IMG/VR virus record: IMGVR_UViG_3300042673_000124
Span: 1-22,720 of that record
Direction: 5' to 3' (one strand)
DNA: 22,720 nucleotides
Source: a virus
Of this stretch, positions 6,819-15,395 are shown one piece after another. The position numbers and the translations under genes were made by a program. The stretch's first letter is position 1. Each line of letters opens with the position of its first letter. Below the pieces are notes generated by a model that searched no databases, was not told the origin of the DNA, and saw nothing but the letters and a program-made list of their open reading frames with translations.

Positions 6819-7562
6819 ATGATCAACTCAGTTAGAAATACCGTATTGGCAATTCTGAACAAGAATAACTACGGATACATCTCACCTTCTGACTTCAACC
6901 TGTTTGCCAAGCAGGCACAGCTAGAAATCTATGAAGAGTACTTTTCTGGGTATAATGACTTAGTTAATAAGGAGAATGCCCGTGTCGCTGGAACAGATTA
7001 CGCTGATCAGAAGAAGGCTTTAGAGGAAGCAATAGAACTATTTGCAGTTACATCAACGCTTACTCAGGTAACTGCGGCTTCGAATAGATACTACCTACCA
7101 TCGGTAACTACCACTGGGTTTGATTACTTTATGATCAACAAGGTTTTGTGCTACGATGCTTCAGGTGCTACTAGGGTATTCAAAGCAGAGGCAGAGAAGG
7201 TTACTCATGGAAAGATTACCATGCTAGTAAACTCTAACTTGACTGCTCCTACTGAAAACTTCCCAGCGTATACGCAGGAGGGTAGCATACTAACAGTATA
7301 CCCATCAACGATTAATCTTCCTAACGAGGTGGATGCCAATTACTTTAGATATCCTAAGGACCCTAAGTGGACGTTCACTACACTAACTAATGGTGAGCCA
7401 GTGTTCAACCAGTCTCCTGGTTTAGGATACCAAGACTTTGAGTTGCCTATCGAGGATGAAATAAAATTAGTTTCAAAGATTCTTCAGTACGCTGGCATGT
7501 CTATTCGTGAGATTCAGGCAGTTCAGTTCGGTGGTGCTGAGGAACAAAAACAATCACAATAA
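6819..7562 (+). CDS. Head-tail connector / ring-type protein
   Basis: A 247-residue protein, first gene of the tightly packed tail cluster. The N-terminal SVRNTVLAILNKNNYGYISP followed by FNLFAKQAQLEIYEEYFSGY is a pattern I know from conserved structural proteins of Bacteroidota and marine podoviruses. A later segment, NYFRYPKDPKWTF (from about residue 174), is also characteristic, and the C-terminus is an acidic helix ending EEQKQSQ. By position, before the muzzle gene and beside a second connector-like gene, it probably forms one of the rings between portal and tail nozzle or helps complete the head. It contains no membrane segment or enzyme motif. The next gene starts 2 nt after its stop. 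The exact ring it forms cannot be decided from the sequence. Confidence 0.65.
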   Translation: MINSVRNTVLAILNKNNYGYISPSDFNLFAKQAQLEIYEEYFSGYNDLVNKENARVAGTDYADQKKALEEAIELFAVTSTLTQVTAASNRYYLPSVTTTGFDYFMINKVLCYDASGATRVFKAEAEKVTHGKITMLVNSNLTAPTENFPAYTQEGSILTVYPSTINLPNEVDANYFRYPKDPKWTFTTLTNGEPVFNQSPGLGYQDFELPIEDEIKLVSKILQYAGMSIREIQAVQFGGAEEQKQSQ

Positions 7563-7564
7563 TC

Positions 7565-8488
7565 ATGGCATACATCACTCAAGAGAAATACTACGAAAAT
7601 AATGGGGTTGCTCCTATAGATGCAAACTGGGGATCATATCAGTATGTTAGTCTACAGGACATTGTCAACAATTTCTTGTTGATGTATTCAGGCAATCACT
7701 CATTAGTAAATAATGAAGAGCGATATAAAATTTTGTTTCATGCCAAGAGAGCAATACAAGAACTAAACTATGATGCGTTTAAGCAAATAAAAGTTCTTGA
7801 GCTTACTGTGGACGATACGCTTAAGTACATTCTACCGTCAGACTATGTGAACTGGGTTAGGGTAAACCTATACAAGGATGGATACCTAAGACCATTGACT
7901 GAGAACATTCAGGTGCTTTCTGCTAAGGCGTACTTGCAGGACAACACCGGTAAGATACTATTTGATAATCAGGGCAATGCATTGTCTCCTGAGTTTTCTG
8001 AGATTGACTTGCAGAGATTAGAGGGTGTTAAGAAGAGTATTTACTTGAACCCTCAGAGTGCGTATGATGGTCAGGAGGGTTGGAACCTAGATGGCAACTG
8101 GTATTTTGAATATGGCATTGGTGCTAGATATGGTCTTAATAATGAGACTGCTAACTTCAATCCTACATTTAACATTGATGCTAAGAGTGGTGTAATTAAC
8201 TTTAACTCAGGCATGTATGGCCAGTCAGTGATATTGGAGTACATATCAGATGGCATGGAGAATGGTGATGATTTAAGTATTAGCGTAAATAAATTGTTTG
8301 AAAAGTTTATTTATGCGTACATTACGTATGAGATTCTAAATGCTAAACTTGGAGTTCAGGAATATATTGTGAACCGTGCAAGAAAAGAGAAGACTGCTCT
8401 TTTGAGAAACTCTAAAATCAGATTAAGCAACATTCATCCAGGTAGACTATTGATGAACCTACGTGGAATGGACAAGTGGTTGAAATAA
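7565..8488 (+). CDS. Tail ring / adaptor protein (T7 gp11-like role)
   Basis: A 307-residue protein between another connector-type gene and the muzzle gene. The segment YKILFHAKRAIQELNYDAF (about residues 54-72), followed by VDDTLKYILPSDYVNWVRV, is typical of adaptor/tail-tubular-A-like proteins: a helical part that packs on the portal plus a beta-rich part. Residues 150-230 are Tyr/Asn/Gly-rich beta structure, and the C-terminal ~80 residues return to helix with a basic stretch (NRARKEKTALLRNSKIRLS). In podoviruses such a protein forms a ring directly below the portal and receives the nozzle. It is coupled at both ends, with a 2-nt gap upstream and a TAATATG junction downstream. The assignment is by family resemblance and position. 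Confidence 0.7.
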   Translation: MAYITQEKYYENNGVAPIDANWGSYQYVSLQDIVNNFLLMYSGNHSLVNNEERYKILFHAKRAIQELNYDAFKQIKVLELTVDDTLKYILPSDYVNWVRVNLYKDGYLRPLTENIQVLSAKAYLQDNTGKILFDNQGNALSPEFSEIDLQRLEGVKKSIYLNPQSAYDGQEGWNLDGNWYFEYGIGARYGLNNETANFNPTFNIDAKSGVINFNSGMYGQSVILEYISDGMENGDDLSISVNKLFEKFIYAYITYEILNAKLGVQEYIVNRARKEKTALLRNSKIRLSNIHPGRLLMNLRGMDKWLK

Positions 8489-8489
8489 T

Positions 8490-11400
8490 ATGGCGAATAT
8501 CACAAGGAACTTCATAGCTGGTAGAATGAATAAAGTCGTTGATGAACGACTTATTCCTGATGGAGAGTATATTGATGCTCTTAATGTTCGCATGGGTTCT
8601 ACTGAGAACTCAGAGATTGGTGTTATTGAAAACACTAAAGGGAACACCAAGTTAACCACGCTAAAGTACATTAATGGAACATCACTTAGCGCATCTGCTA
8701 GATGTATAGGTACTATAACTGACAATACAAACGAAACTATCTATTGGTTTATTCATGACTCAAACTTTCCTGTAGGTGCTACAGGCAAGCTTGACATGAT
8801 TGTGTCGTTCAATGTGTACAACAACATATTGACATACCACTTGATTAGCATCAACGATGGTGGAGGAGTTAATACCACGCTAAACTTTAACCCAGACTAT
8901 CTTATTACAGGAGTCAACATTATTGACAACTTATTATTTTTTACAGACGATTATAATCCTCCTAGGGTAATTAACATAGACAAGAACTATGCAGATCCTG
9001 TTGGGAACATAGACCAGTTTAGTGCTGAGTCTATTCTTGTTATCAAGAAGCCACCAGTAGAGTCTCCTAGTGTAGAACTTATAAATACTGGTGATCAGGA
9101 GAACTTCTTGGAGAGCAGATTCATTTGCTTTGCTTACCGATATCAGTATGAGGATGGCGAGTATTCTGCTACCTCTCAGTGGTCTGAACCTGCGTTTCAA
9201 CCTAAGCCATTTAGTTTTAGCATTAACAGCTATCTAAATGATGGCATGCAGAATCAGTACAACACTGCAATTGTAACTTACAATACTGGTGGTCCGCTTG
9301 TTAAGGGTATTGACTTGCTATTTAAGGAGACCACAAGCAATGTAATTAAGGTCATTGAAAAACTTGACAAGGCTGCTCTTGGATTCACTAATAATGAAAA
9401 CCGTACATATACATTTACAAATAGTAAAATATTTACAGTGCTTCCAGAAAGTGAGTTGTCTAGATTATTTGACAACGTACCACTTCTAGCTAAGGCCCAA
9501 ACTATTATGGGCAATAGACTGATGTATGGAAACTACGTTGAGGGTTACGACATGCTGGATAATAATGGTAACCCAGTTGAGTTGGGGTACTCCACTACAT
9601 TGATATCTGAGGAGATAAATAACATTGAGATTAATGATTCATTTGATTTTGGATTATACAATTTTGGTGCTATTCCTCCTGTATTTTTTGAGACGATTCC
9701 TGACTCTGTGGTATATTTGGAGCTTGATGGTCTTGAACTTGTTGAAGGTGCCTCTATTACAGTGGATATGACTTTTGATCATTATTCTTTTACTGGGTTT
9801 GTACCATCATTCCCTACGGAAACCAATGACAATATATCCCTTACATTCTCATTTATTTTACCTAAGTCTTACAGCTCAGTATATGAGATGGCTTTTAGTC
9901 TAGAGTTTAAAGATGCTGTAGGGCTTGCTGGTAATATTGAGCCTGTTGTTGATGCATGTGATGGTACTACTTTTACTGATCAGTTCAATTGCGCGCTTTC
10001 AACTAATCTAGGTGTATTAACTAAAACTGATAGTGGTATTAATGTTGCTGGTCAAGGTATTGGTATAATTACAACACCTGCTAGTACACAGATTGGATTT
10101 CAATTGCTTACCATGAGGTATGTTGATAACACAGTTTCACCTAGTCCAAGCGTATGGGAGTATTACTCATACAGCTTTGTTGAGGCATTTTATCAAAAGA
10201 TAAATACACCTAGAAGTTTACATAGCAATAGAGGATATGAGATTGGCATTGTTTACATGGATGATTTTAACAGATCAACCACTGCATTAGTAAGTCCAAA
10301 CAATACGGTTCACGTACCATGTTCTGCATCTGATAATAAAAACTCTATTCAGGTAACTATCCCTACTGCACAGAAGCCACCATACTGGGCAACAAGATAT
10401 AAGTTTGTTATAAAGCCAGACGAGGACACGTACGATACTATTTATAGCAGCATATTCTTCAATGATCCAGCAACTAATAATACTTACTTCTTACTTGAAG
10501 GCGAGAATGCTAGGAAGGTTCAAGCTGGAGATAGGCTTATAGTCAAAGCGGATACGAATGGTGCTACTAACAGATGTGTATACGCTACTGTGCTTGAAAA
10601 AGAATCTCAAGTAGCAGGATTTGTTGAGATACCAAGCCCTACTGATCCAACTGTGGATATAGCTGTTCCGGCTGGCGTATACATAAAGATTAATCCAAAT
10701 AACTTTTCTACTGTAACTGATTACGATTCTATTGTATCTCCGGGAACAATTGAGGTAGATCAAAATATTTCTGGAGGCTACCCTAAGTTAGCCTACCCAA
10801 TGAACATCAGGCGAGGGGCTGGATATGATCCTGCTCACTTAACATGGGAGTATGAAGATTACGATGTCCCTGCTGGTAGTAGAATCCAGATAAACATTAA
10901 GTTCCAAAGACTTGGTGTTGGCAAAGGTAATGGTAATTGTGAGACTAGGATATATACCCTAGAAAAAAATATGATTGCATCTGCAAACTATGACAATATG
11001 TTGGAATGGTTTGATGGAGATAATGTTAAGATTATTCTTGATCAAGGTATTCAAGATGTTGGTGGAGATGGATGCGAGATTGAGAATGAGTACATAGGTG
11101 ATCCCAGTTTATTAGGGGTTTATAATTATACTACAGGACCAGCAACAGCTGCTATTGCAACTCCTTTAACATGTACTAACAAGTATCGATTCGCTAGAAA
11201 TACAGTCACTAATGAGTTGACACTAGTTATGTCTGGAACAGTTAGATGTAATGGTGAAACATATAGATCCCAAAGAAGGTCTAGTATAATTGCTACGATT
11301 GATGTATTTAGAGCTGATAATATAATCATATTTGAGACTGAGCCAATAGATGCATCTCCAGATATTTTCTTTGAGAATGAGTTATCTCTACCTATTGTAA

Positions 11401-12953
11401 ATGGATTTCATACTGGGAACGTACAGAATCAAACATCTTCTGTACCAGCAATAATTAATACCAACTTCTTCAACTGCTTCTGCTTTGGTAACGGAGCGGA
11501 GAGTTATAAGATTCTTGATTCAATCATTGGAAGAACACTATCTCTTGGTAATAGAGTTACAGCAGTCGCTGCTCAAGACTACCAGAGAGTTAGAAGGTTT
11601 GCTGATATCACCTATAGTGGTGTTTATAACTTTGAGTCAAATGTTAATAAGTTAAATGAGTTTAACCTTGGTCTACTTAACTATAAGTACCTAGAAGTGG
11701 CATTTGGCCCTATCTACATTCTAGATAGTAGTGAGACTAATGTGCTTGTACTACAGGAGGATAAGATATCTTATGTGCTTGCTAGTAAGAACTTGATTTC
11801 AGATTCTTCTGGTGGAGGTACAATCGCTTCAATACCACAGATACTTGGTACTCAGATTGCTAGAACAGAAGAGTATGGAATTAGCTTCCACCCAGAGAGT
11901 TATGTGCAGTGGGGACCTGATAAGTTCTTTACAGATGTAAAGCGTGGTGCTGTGCTTAATCTAAAGGGAGACCAGTTGATAGTGATATCAGAGTTTGGAA
12001 TGCGTACTTGGTTTAGAGATGAGTTCATTGAGTCATTCAATACTCAGAAACTAGGTGGGTATGATCCGTATCTAAATGAATACGTTTTGACTACGAACTC
12101 TGAGGAGTTACCTATACCAATTGATTGCATAGCTTGCGGAGTATCTCAGACATTTACTATTCCAACTGGGAACACACAAACATATTGCGTTGACTTAGGT
12201 CAGCCTGTTGGCATAGTTACTATACCATACACTGTCCCTGCTGGATCAACATCTAACTTTACTATATCGGTAACTTACGATGGTTCAACTCAGACCTCTG
12301 GTCTTGTGAATGTCTCAGGCTCATTGCAGTTTAATAAGAATAAGAATAATGTCAATGTAGCTACCGTTACAATAACAGCAGCTGGTCCACTTGAGATTAC
12401 TGTAGTTCCTAACTGCCCTATTCAGCAGACTTTGACTATTGTAAGAGTTACATTGACTAGCGTTGTTGATGCAGGCAAGTTTATACATAATGAGTACAGA
12501 TATACTCAAGGAACTTATGTATCACCATTGCAGTCTACTTTTGTTACCTTTGCTACAGATGATTCAAGTCCTGTGGTGTCTCAATACGATTCAGTATCAG
12601 GACCTCAAGGATTTGGAGGCATCCCAACAAATGGGTCAAACCTACAGATTATATCGAATAAGATTGTTCCAGATACATTTGATTTTGTTCTAGGTCAGGA
12701 TAAGTTTAGATATTTGCGTAGCAATACGTTATATCCAAATACTTCTGTAGGAATTACAAACTTACTTGCAGCATCTACAATAGTGTCTCCAATAACAGGA
12801 AGTGCAGGAGTTTATTCAGGAACTTTCATTGTACCTAACAGTGGCAATTACCTTTACTTGATTTGGGATTACAGAAATTCATTGCCTGTAACTCTTTGTT
12901 ATTCTAATACAACTACTCTAGACGCTTGTTGCGGCTGCGAAGAACCAACTTAA
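8490..12953 (+). CDS. Tail nozzle / 'muzzle' (P22 gp10-like stabilisation) protein with appended C-terminal region
   Basis: A 1487-residue protein, expected to form the tail nozzle that closes the DNA channel. The N-terminus (FIAGRMNKVVDERLIPDGEY, then IDALNVRMGSTENSEIGVIE) and the block FAYRYQYEDGEYSATSQWSE are hallmarks I associate with muzzle proteins of crAss-like and related phages. The beta-propeller core appears to close with YGISFHPES (from residue 1129), a FFTDVKRGAVL block, and GGYDPYLNEYVLTTN (1189-1203). In relatives as I remember them, the closing segment continues into a conserved 'GW.SF.SF.P' domain. Here that domain is absent and appears in the separate gene at 14173. Residues ~1204-1487 are instead a Thr/Ser/Val-rich beta region that opens with CIAC (1213-1216) and ends CCGC (1480-1483). 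It is probably surface-exposed. The gene starts and ends in TAATATG junctions, indicating coupled translation. Confidence 0.75.
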   Translation: MANITRNFIAGRMNKVVDERLIPDGEYIDALNVRMGSTENSEIGVIENTKGNTKLTTLKYINGTSLSASARCIGTITDNTNETIYWFIHDSNFPVGATGKLDMIVSFNVYNNILTYHLISINDGGGVNTTLNFNPDYLITGVNIIDNLLFFTDDYNPPRVINIDKNYADPVGNIDQFSAESILVIKKPPVESPSVELINTGDQENFLESRFICFAYRYQYEDGEYSATSQWSEPAFQPKPFSFSINSYLNDGMQNQYNTAIVTYNTGGPLVKGIDLLFKETTSNVIKVIEKLDKAALGFTNNENRTYTFTNSKIFTVLPESELSRLFDNVPLLAKAQTIMGNRLMYGNYVEGYDMLDNNGNPVELGYSTTLISEEINNIEINDSFDFGLYNFGAIPPVFFETIPDSVVYLELDGLELVEGASITVDMTFDHYSFTGFVPSFPTETNDNISLTFSFILPKSYSSVYEMAFSLEFKDAVGLAGNIEPVVDACDGTTFTDQFNCALSTNLGVLTKTDSGINVAGQGIGIITTPASTQIGFQLLTMRYVDNTVSPSPSVWEYYSYSFVEAFYQKINTPRSLHSNRGYEIGIVYMDDFNRSTTALVSPNNTVHVPCSASDNKNSIQVTIPTAQKPPYWATRYKFVIKPDEDTYDTIYSSIFFNDPATNNTYFLLEGENARKVQAGDRLIVKADTNGATNRCVYATVLEKESQVAGFVEIPSPTDPTVDIAVPAGVYIKINPNNFSTVTDYDSIVSPGTIEVDQNISGGYPKLAYPMNIRRGAGYDPAHLTWEYEDYDVPAGSRIQINIKFQRLGVGKGNGNCETRIYTLEKNMIASANYDNMLEWFDGDNVKIILDQGIQDVGGDGCEIENEYIGDPSLLGVYNYTTGPATAAIATPLTCTNKYRFARNTVTNELTLVMSGTVRCNGETYRSQRRSSIIATIDVFRADNIIIFETEPIDASPDIFFENELSLPIVNGFHTGNVQNQTSSVPAIINTNFFNCFCFGNGAESYKILDSIIGRTLSLGNRVTAVAAQDYQRVRRFADITYSGVYNFESNVNKLNEFNLGLLNYKYLEVAFGPIYILDSSETNVLVLQEDKISYVLASKNLISDSSGGGTIASIPQILGTQIARTEEYGISFHPESYVQWGPDKFFTDVKRGAVLNLKGDQLIVISEFGMRTWFRDEFIESFNTQKLGGYDPYLNEYVLTTNSEELPIPIDCIACGVSQTFTIPTGNTQTYCVDLGQPVGIVTIPYTVPAGSTSNFTISVTYDGSTQTSGLVNVSGSLQFNKNKNNVNVATVTITAAGPLEITVVPNCPIQQTLTIVRVTLTSVVDAGKFIHNEYRYTQGTYVSPLQSTFVTFATDDSSPVVSQYDSVSGPQGFGGIPTNGSNLQIISNKIVPDTFDFVLGQDKFRYLRSNTLYPNTSVGITNLLAASTIVSPITGSAGVYSGTFIVPNSGNYLYLIWDYRNSLPVTLCYSNTTTLDACCGCEEPT

Positions 12954-12954
12954 T

Positions 12955-14169
12955 ATGGCAACATCAGGAACATTTTATTTAGACGCACCATCACTTAGTA
13001 CCGCTACGGTGGTATACTCAAATGCAGCACTAACAACAGTAGCTGCCAATGGGTTTTATTCTGATGGGTCAATTGTAAGAGAGCAAGTGTCTGGTGTATT
13101 GTTACCTCAGCAAATTTGTCCTTCTTGTTCAGTTCCATGTGGAGGCACAATAAATGCCAATGGTACACAGGGTGTTTATTATTTAAATACAAATCTTGGT
13201 AGCCCTACTGGAGCGGTGATTATTAGGTTTAATCCTACATCTGTACCTGAGGGAATTAAAGTTGTTTATAATAGTATTGTTTATAATGGATTGTCATCCC
13301 CATCATTTGGATGGCGTAAAGGTACAGCAGGGTTGCCTACTTATCTTGGGTCATCATCTGATCCTTGTAGCAGTGGCATAGTTGCAGGCTCTCCTTATAC
13401 ACTTAATGAATTCCAATATAATGGAACAACATTTGCTCCATTAGGAACTGTAGAAACTGTATCTGTAGCTTCAGGTCAGATGCAACTTACTGCTTCTGCT
13501 CCAGGCAATTGCGTTATGGTTATACCTAAGACAGCAGCATCTCCATCTATTCTAAACCTTACATTTGTTGGGCCATGTACTGGTGCTGTATTTAGCATTT
13601 CAGTATCATGTCCAGCCGCATTGCCATCATTCGCTTCTAGCACAGTAAATGTAGGAAGTGCTACAGCATGTGCTGACACTATTGATCAAACTTATTACGT
13701 GGCTTATGTCAATGGAGGGGCTGGTGTACTTGGGTTATATGACTTAGTATTTAGTGATGCTAATGGTCAATCTAAGCTTAGTGCAGGATACTATAAGACC
13801 ACTGCTGCTGGCGCAAACAATTGGTTTCAAGTAGATTCCAATGGTGTAATTATTGCATTTGGTAATTGTACATCTAATACATTCACGGTATACTTTGATG
13901 TGACTACAAATCCAAATACTTACGGATGGGGTAGTTCATCTGCTGCTTGTGCAGGAACTGGTACACCTTTGACAGTGTACATCACTGGAACAGAACCATC
14001 ACTATATGATGTGTTTCTTGCAGGTAAGGTTCTATACACAAACGTAGGGCTTACTACACCATTGAATGGTAACAATACACACTATAAGACTGTATCAGCT
14101 CCTGCTTCAGGAGAGACATTATTAATCGATGGAGTTGGGGTAATTTCAACTTGGGGAGGACCTTGTTAA
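12955..14169 (+). CDS. Fibre-like / receptor-binding candidate with three Cys-ended modules
   Basis: A 404-residue Ser/Thr/Gly/Ala-rich, beta-type protein without hydrophobic membrane segments. It contains three copies of a ~45-residue module (residues 17-58, 262-305 and 358-404). Each has a 'Y/F-S/T-N/D' strand, a GFY or GYY or HYK element, an isoleucine/valine-rich last strand, and a Cys at its end (CPSC, FGNC and the terminal WGGPC). Residues 65-225 form a separate domain (GVYYLNTNLGSPTGAVIIRF, later NCVMVIPKT and CPAALP) of a kind I recall from marine Bacteroidota phages. Its place between the muzzle and the detached muzzle end, with 1- and 3-nt gaps, points to a tail-tip adhesin or fibre. 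Receptor binding is inferred from position and composition only; no chaperone or carbohydrate-binding motif is recognised. Confidence 0.6.
   Translation: MATSGTFYLDAPSLSTATVVYSNAALTTVAANGFYSDGSIVREQVSGVLLPQQICPSCSVPCGGTINANGTQGVYYLNTNLGSPTGAVIIRFNPTSVPEGIKVVYNSIVYNGLSSPSFGWRKGTAGLPTYLGSSSDPCSSGIVAGSPYTLNEFQYNGTTFAPLGTVETVSVASGQMQLTASAPGNCVMVIPKTAASPSILNLTFVGPCTGAVFSISVSCPAALPSFASSTVNVGSATACADTIDQTYYVAYVNGGAGVLGLYDLVFSDANGQSKLSAGYYKTTAAGANNWFQVDSNGVIIAFGNCTSNTFTVYFDVTTNPNTYGWGSSSAACAGTGTPLTVYITGTEPSLYDVFLAGKVLYTNVGLTTPLNGNNTHYKTVSAPASGETLLIDGVGVISTWGGPC
13003..14166 (+). repeat. Triplicated coding module in the fibre-like gene (three copies in this span)
   Basis: Copies lie at 13003-13128, 13738-13869 and 14026-14166. 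They are protein-level repeats, diverged at the DNA level: copies 1 and 3 share YSN/YTN followed by LTT, and copies 1 and 2 share GFYSDG / GYYKTT. All end in a cysteine. The 600-nt gap between copies 1 and 2 holds an unrelated beta domain. Confidence 0.55.
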
Positions 14170-14172
14170 ACT

Positions 14173-14979
14173 ATGGCAAATTATACACTATCATATAGCG
14201 AATCATCACAGGGGTGGCCTTCATTCTACTCCTTCATTCCGGACTACATGGTCGGGATGAACAACTACTTCTATACTTTCAAGGGAGGGAACTTGTATCG
14301 TCACAATGTGAATGAGACTAGAAATAATTTCTATGGTACTCAGTACACTTCTAGAATACAGAGTGTGTTTAACACATCTCCTCTTGAGAATAAGATATTC
14401 AAGACCATAAATCTTGAGGGTAATCATAGTTGGGCAACACTAGCTGAGACCGATATACAGACCTCTGGCTTCATCGAATCAGCATGGTATGAGAAGAAGG
14501 AGGCATCATGGTTTGCGTTCGTTAGAAACGCTGGAACGGTGCCAGCGCAGCCATCAGAGTATGCGCTTAGATCAGTGAATGGTATTGGGCTAAGTCAGAA
14601 CGTGACTGGTGCTGCATCAGCATTGAACGTATCGTTTCCTATATCACCTGACCTAACTGAGATTGGTAGCATTGTTAGTGTTGGCGATTACTTGTATTAT
14701 AGCCTACCTCCTAATTACAGTACTCCTGTGTTATGTGGGCAGATTACAAGTATTGTAGTTGACTATCCAGCAGGCAATAATAGGATTGTAGTGAATGCAT
14801 CAATAGCAGGTGGTAGTGTACCAGGTATAACTAACCCATTCTTTATGTATATTAAGGGGTCCGTAGCGGAGTCTCATGGTGTGCTAGGACACTACTGCGT
14901 ATTCACATTGGAGAACAATAGAGTGGATAAGGTGGAGCTATTTGCAGTTGAGTCTGAAGTAATGAAAAGTTATCCTTAA
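14173..14979 (+). CDS. Detached muzzle C-terminal domain / tail structural protein
   Basis: A 268-residue protein beginning TLSYSESSQGWPSFYSFIPD (residues 4-23), followed by YMVGMNNYFYTFKGGNLYRH. In related Bacteroidota phages I recall this block as the part that follows the 'GGYDP..NEYVLT' segment of the muzzle protein within one polypeptide. Here it is an independent gene separated from the muzzle by the fibre-like gene. The rest is beta-rich (for example YLYYSLPPNYSTPV and NNRIVVNASIAGG) and ends in an acidic helix-like tail. It probably docks on the muzzle to rebuild the tail tip, or anchors the fibre-like protein. There are no enzyme motifs. The gene starts 3 nt after the fibre gene and ends 4 nt before the GNAT-type gene. 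The fission interpretation is inference from remembered relatives. Confidence 0.6.
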   Translation: MANYTLSYSESSQGWPSFYSFIPDYMVGMNNYFYTFKGGNLYRHNVNETRNNFYGTQYTSRIQSVFNTSPLENKIFKTINLEGNHSWATLAETDIQTSGFIESAWYEKKEASWFAFVRNAGTVPAQPSEYALRSVNGIGLSQNVTGAASALNVSFPISPDLTEIGSIVSVGDYLYYSLPPNYSTPVLCGQITSIVVDYPAGNNRIVVNASIAGGSVPGITNPFFMYIKGSVAESHGVLGHYCVFTLENNRVDKVELFAVESEVMKSYP

Positions 14980-14983
14980 ATTT

Positions 14984-15394
14984 ATGGGAATATTATTAAG
15001 GCAACTAAATGCAAATGACTACGATGACATCCTAGTGGGATGGTGGAAGGATTGGGGATGGGATGCACCTAGTAGAGATTTCTTGCCTGATGATGGGACT
15101 AGTGGACTGATTGTGTTTGATGGTGATGAGCCAGTATGTGCTGGGTTTATGTATACCATGAATGCAAAGGTTGCTTGGGTTGAGTGGATAGTATCTAGCA
15201 AGACCTATAGAAAGAAGCCAGCCAGAAAGGAGTGTATAGATTTATTGATTTACACCCTTACTCAGGTTTGCAAAAGTAAAGGAGCTAAGTATGTGTTCTC
15301 AAACAATAACAATAAGCATTTGATTGATAGCTTCATTAATAGTGGGTATGTCAAGGGATGTACAAATTCAACAGAGTTAATAAAAATATTATAA
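14984..15394 (+). CDS. GNAT-type (N-acetyltransferase-like) protein, degenerate CoA loop
   Basis: A 136-residue protein resembling GNAT-like proteins that occur among structural genes of aquatic phages. The order fits the family: an N-terminal DYDDILVGWWKDWGWDAPSR segment (13-31), then beta strands SGLIVF, PVCAGFMYT (50-58) and VAWVEWIVSS (63-72), a helix (ECIDLLIYTLTQ) and KYVFSNNNN before a final helix and the GYVKG turn. GNAT enzymes bind acetyl-CoA through a loop of the form R/Q-x-x-G-x-G/A. Here the corresponding KTYRKKPARKE stretch (73-83) lacks those glycines, so catalysis is doubtful or uses another binding mode. It lies inside the tail/ejection operon, so a role in modifying a virion or host protein is possible but unproven. 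The conserved Trp-rich start is the best family clue. Confidence 0.6.
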   Translation: MGILLRQLNANDYDDILVGWWKDWGWDAPSRDFLPDDGTSGLIVFDGDEPVCAGFMYTMNAKVAWVEWIVSSKTYRKKPARKECIDLLIYTLTQVCKSKGAKYVFSNNNNKHLIDSFINSGYVKGCTNSTELIKIL

Positions 15395-15395
15395 C

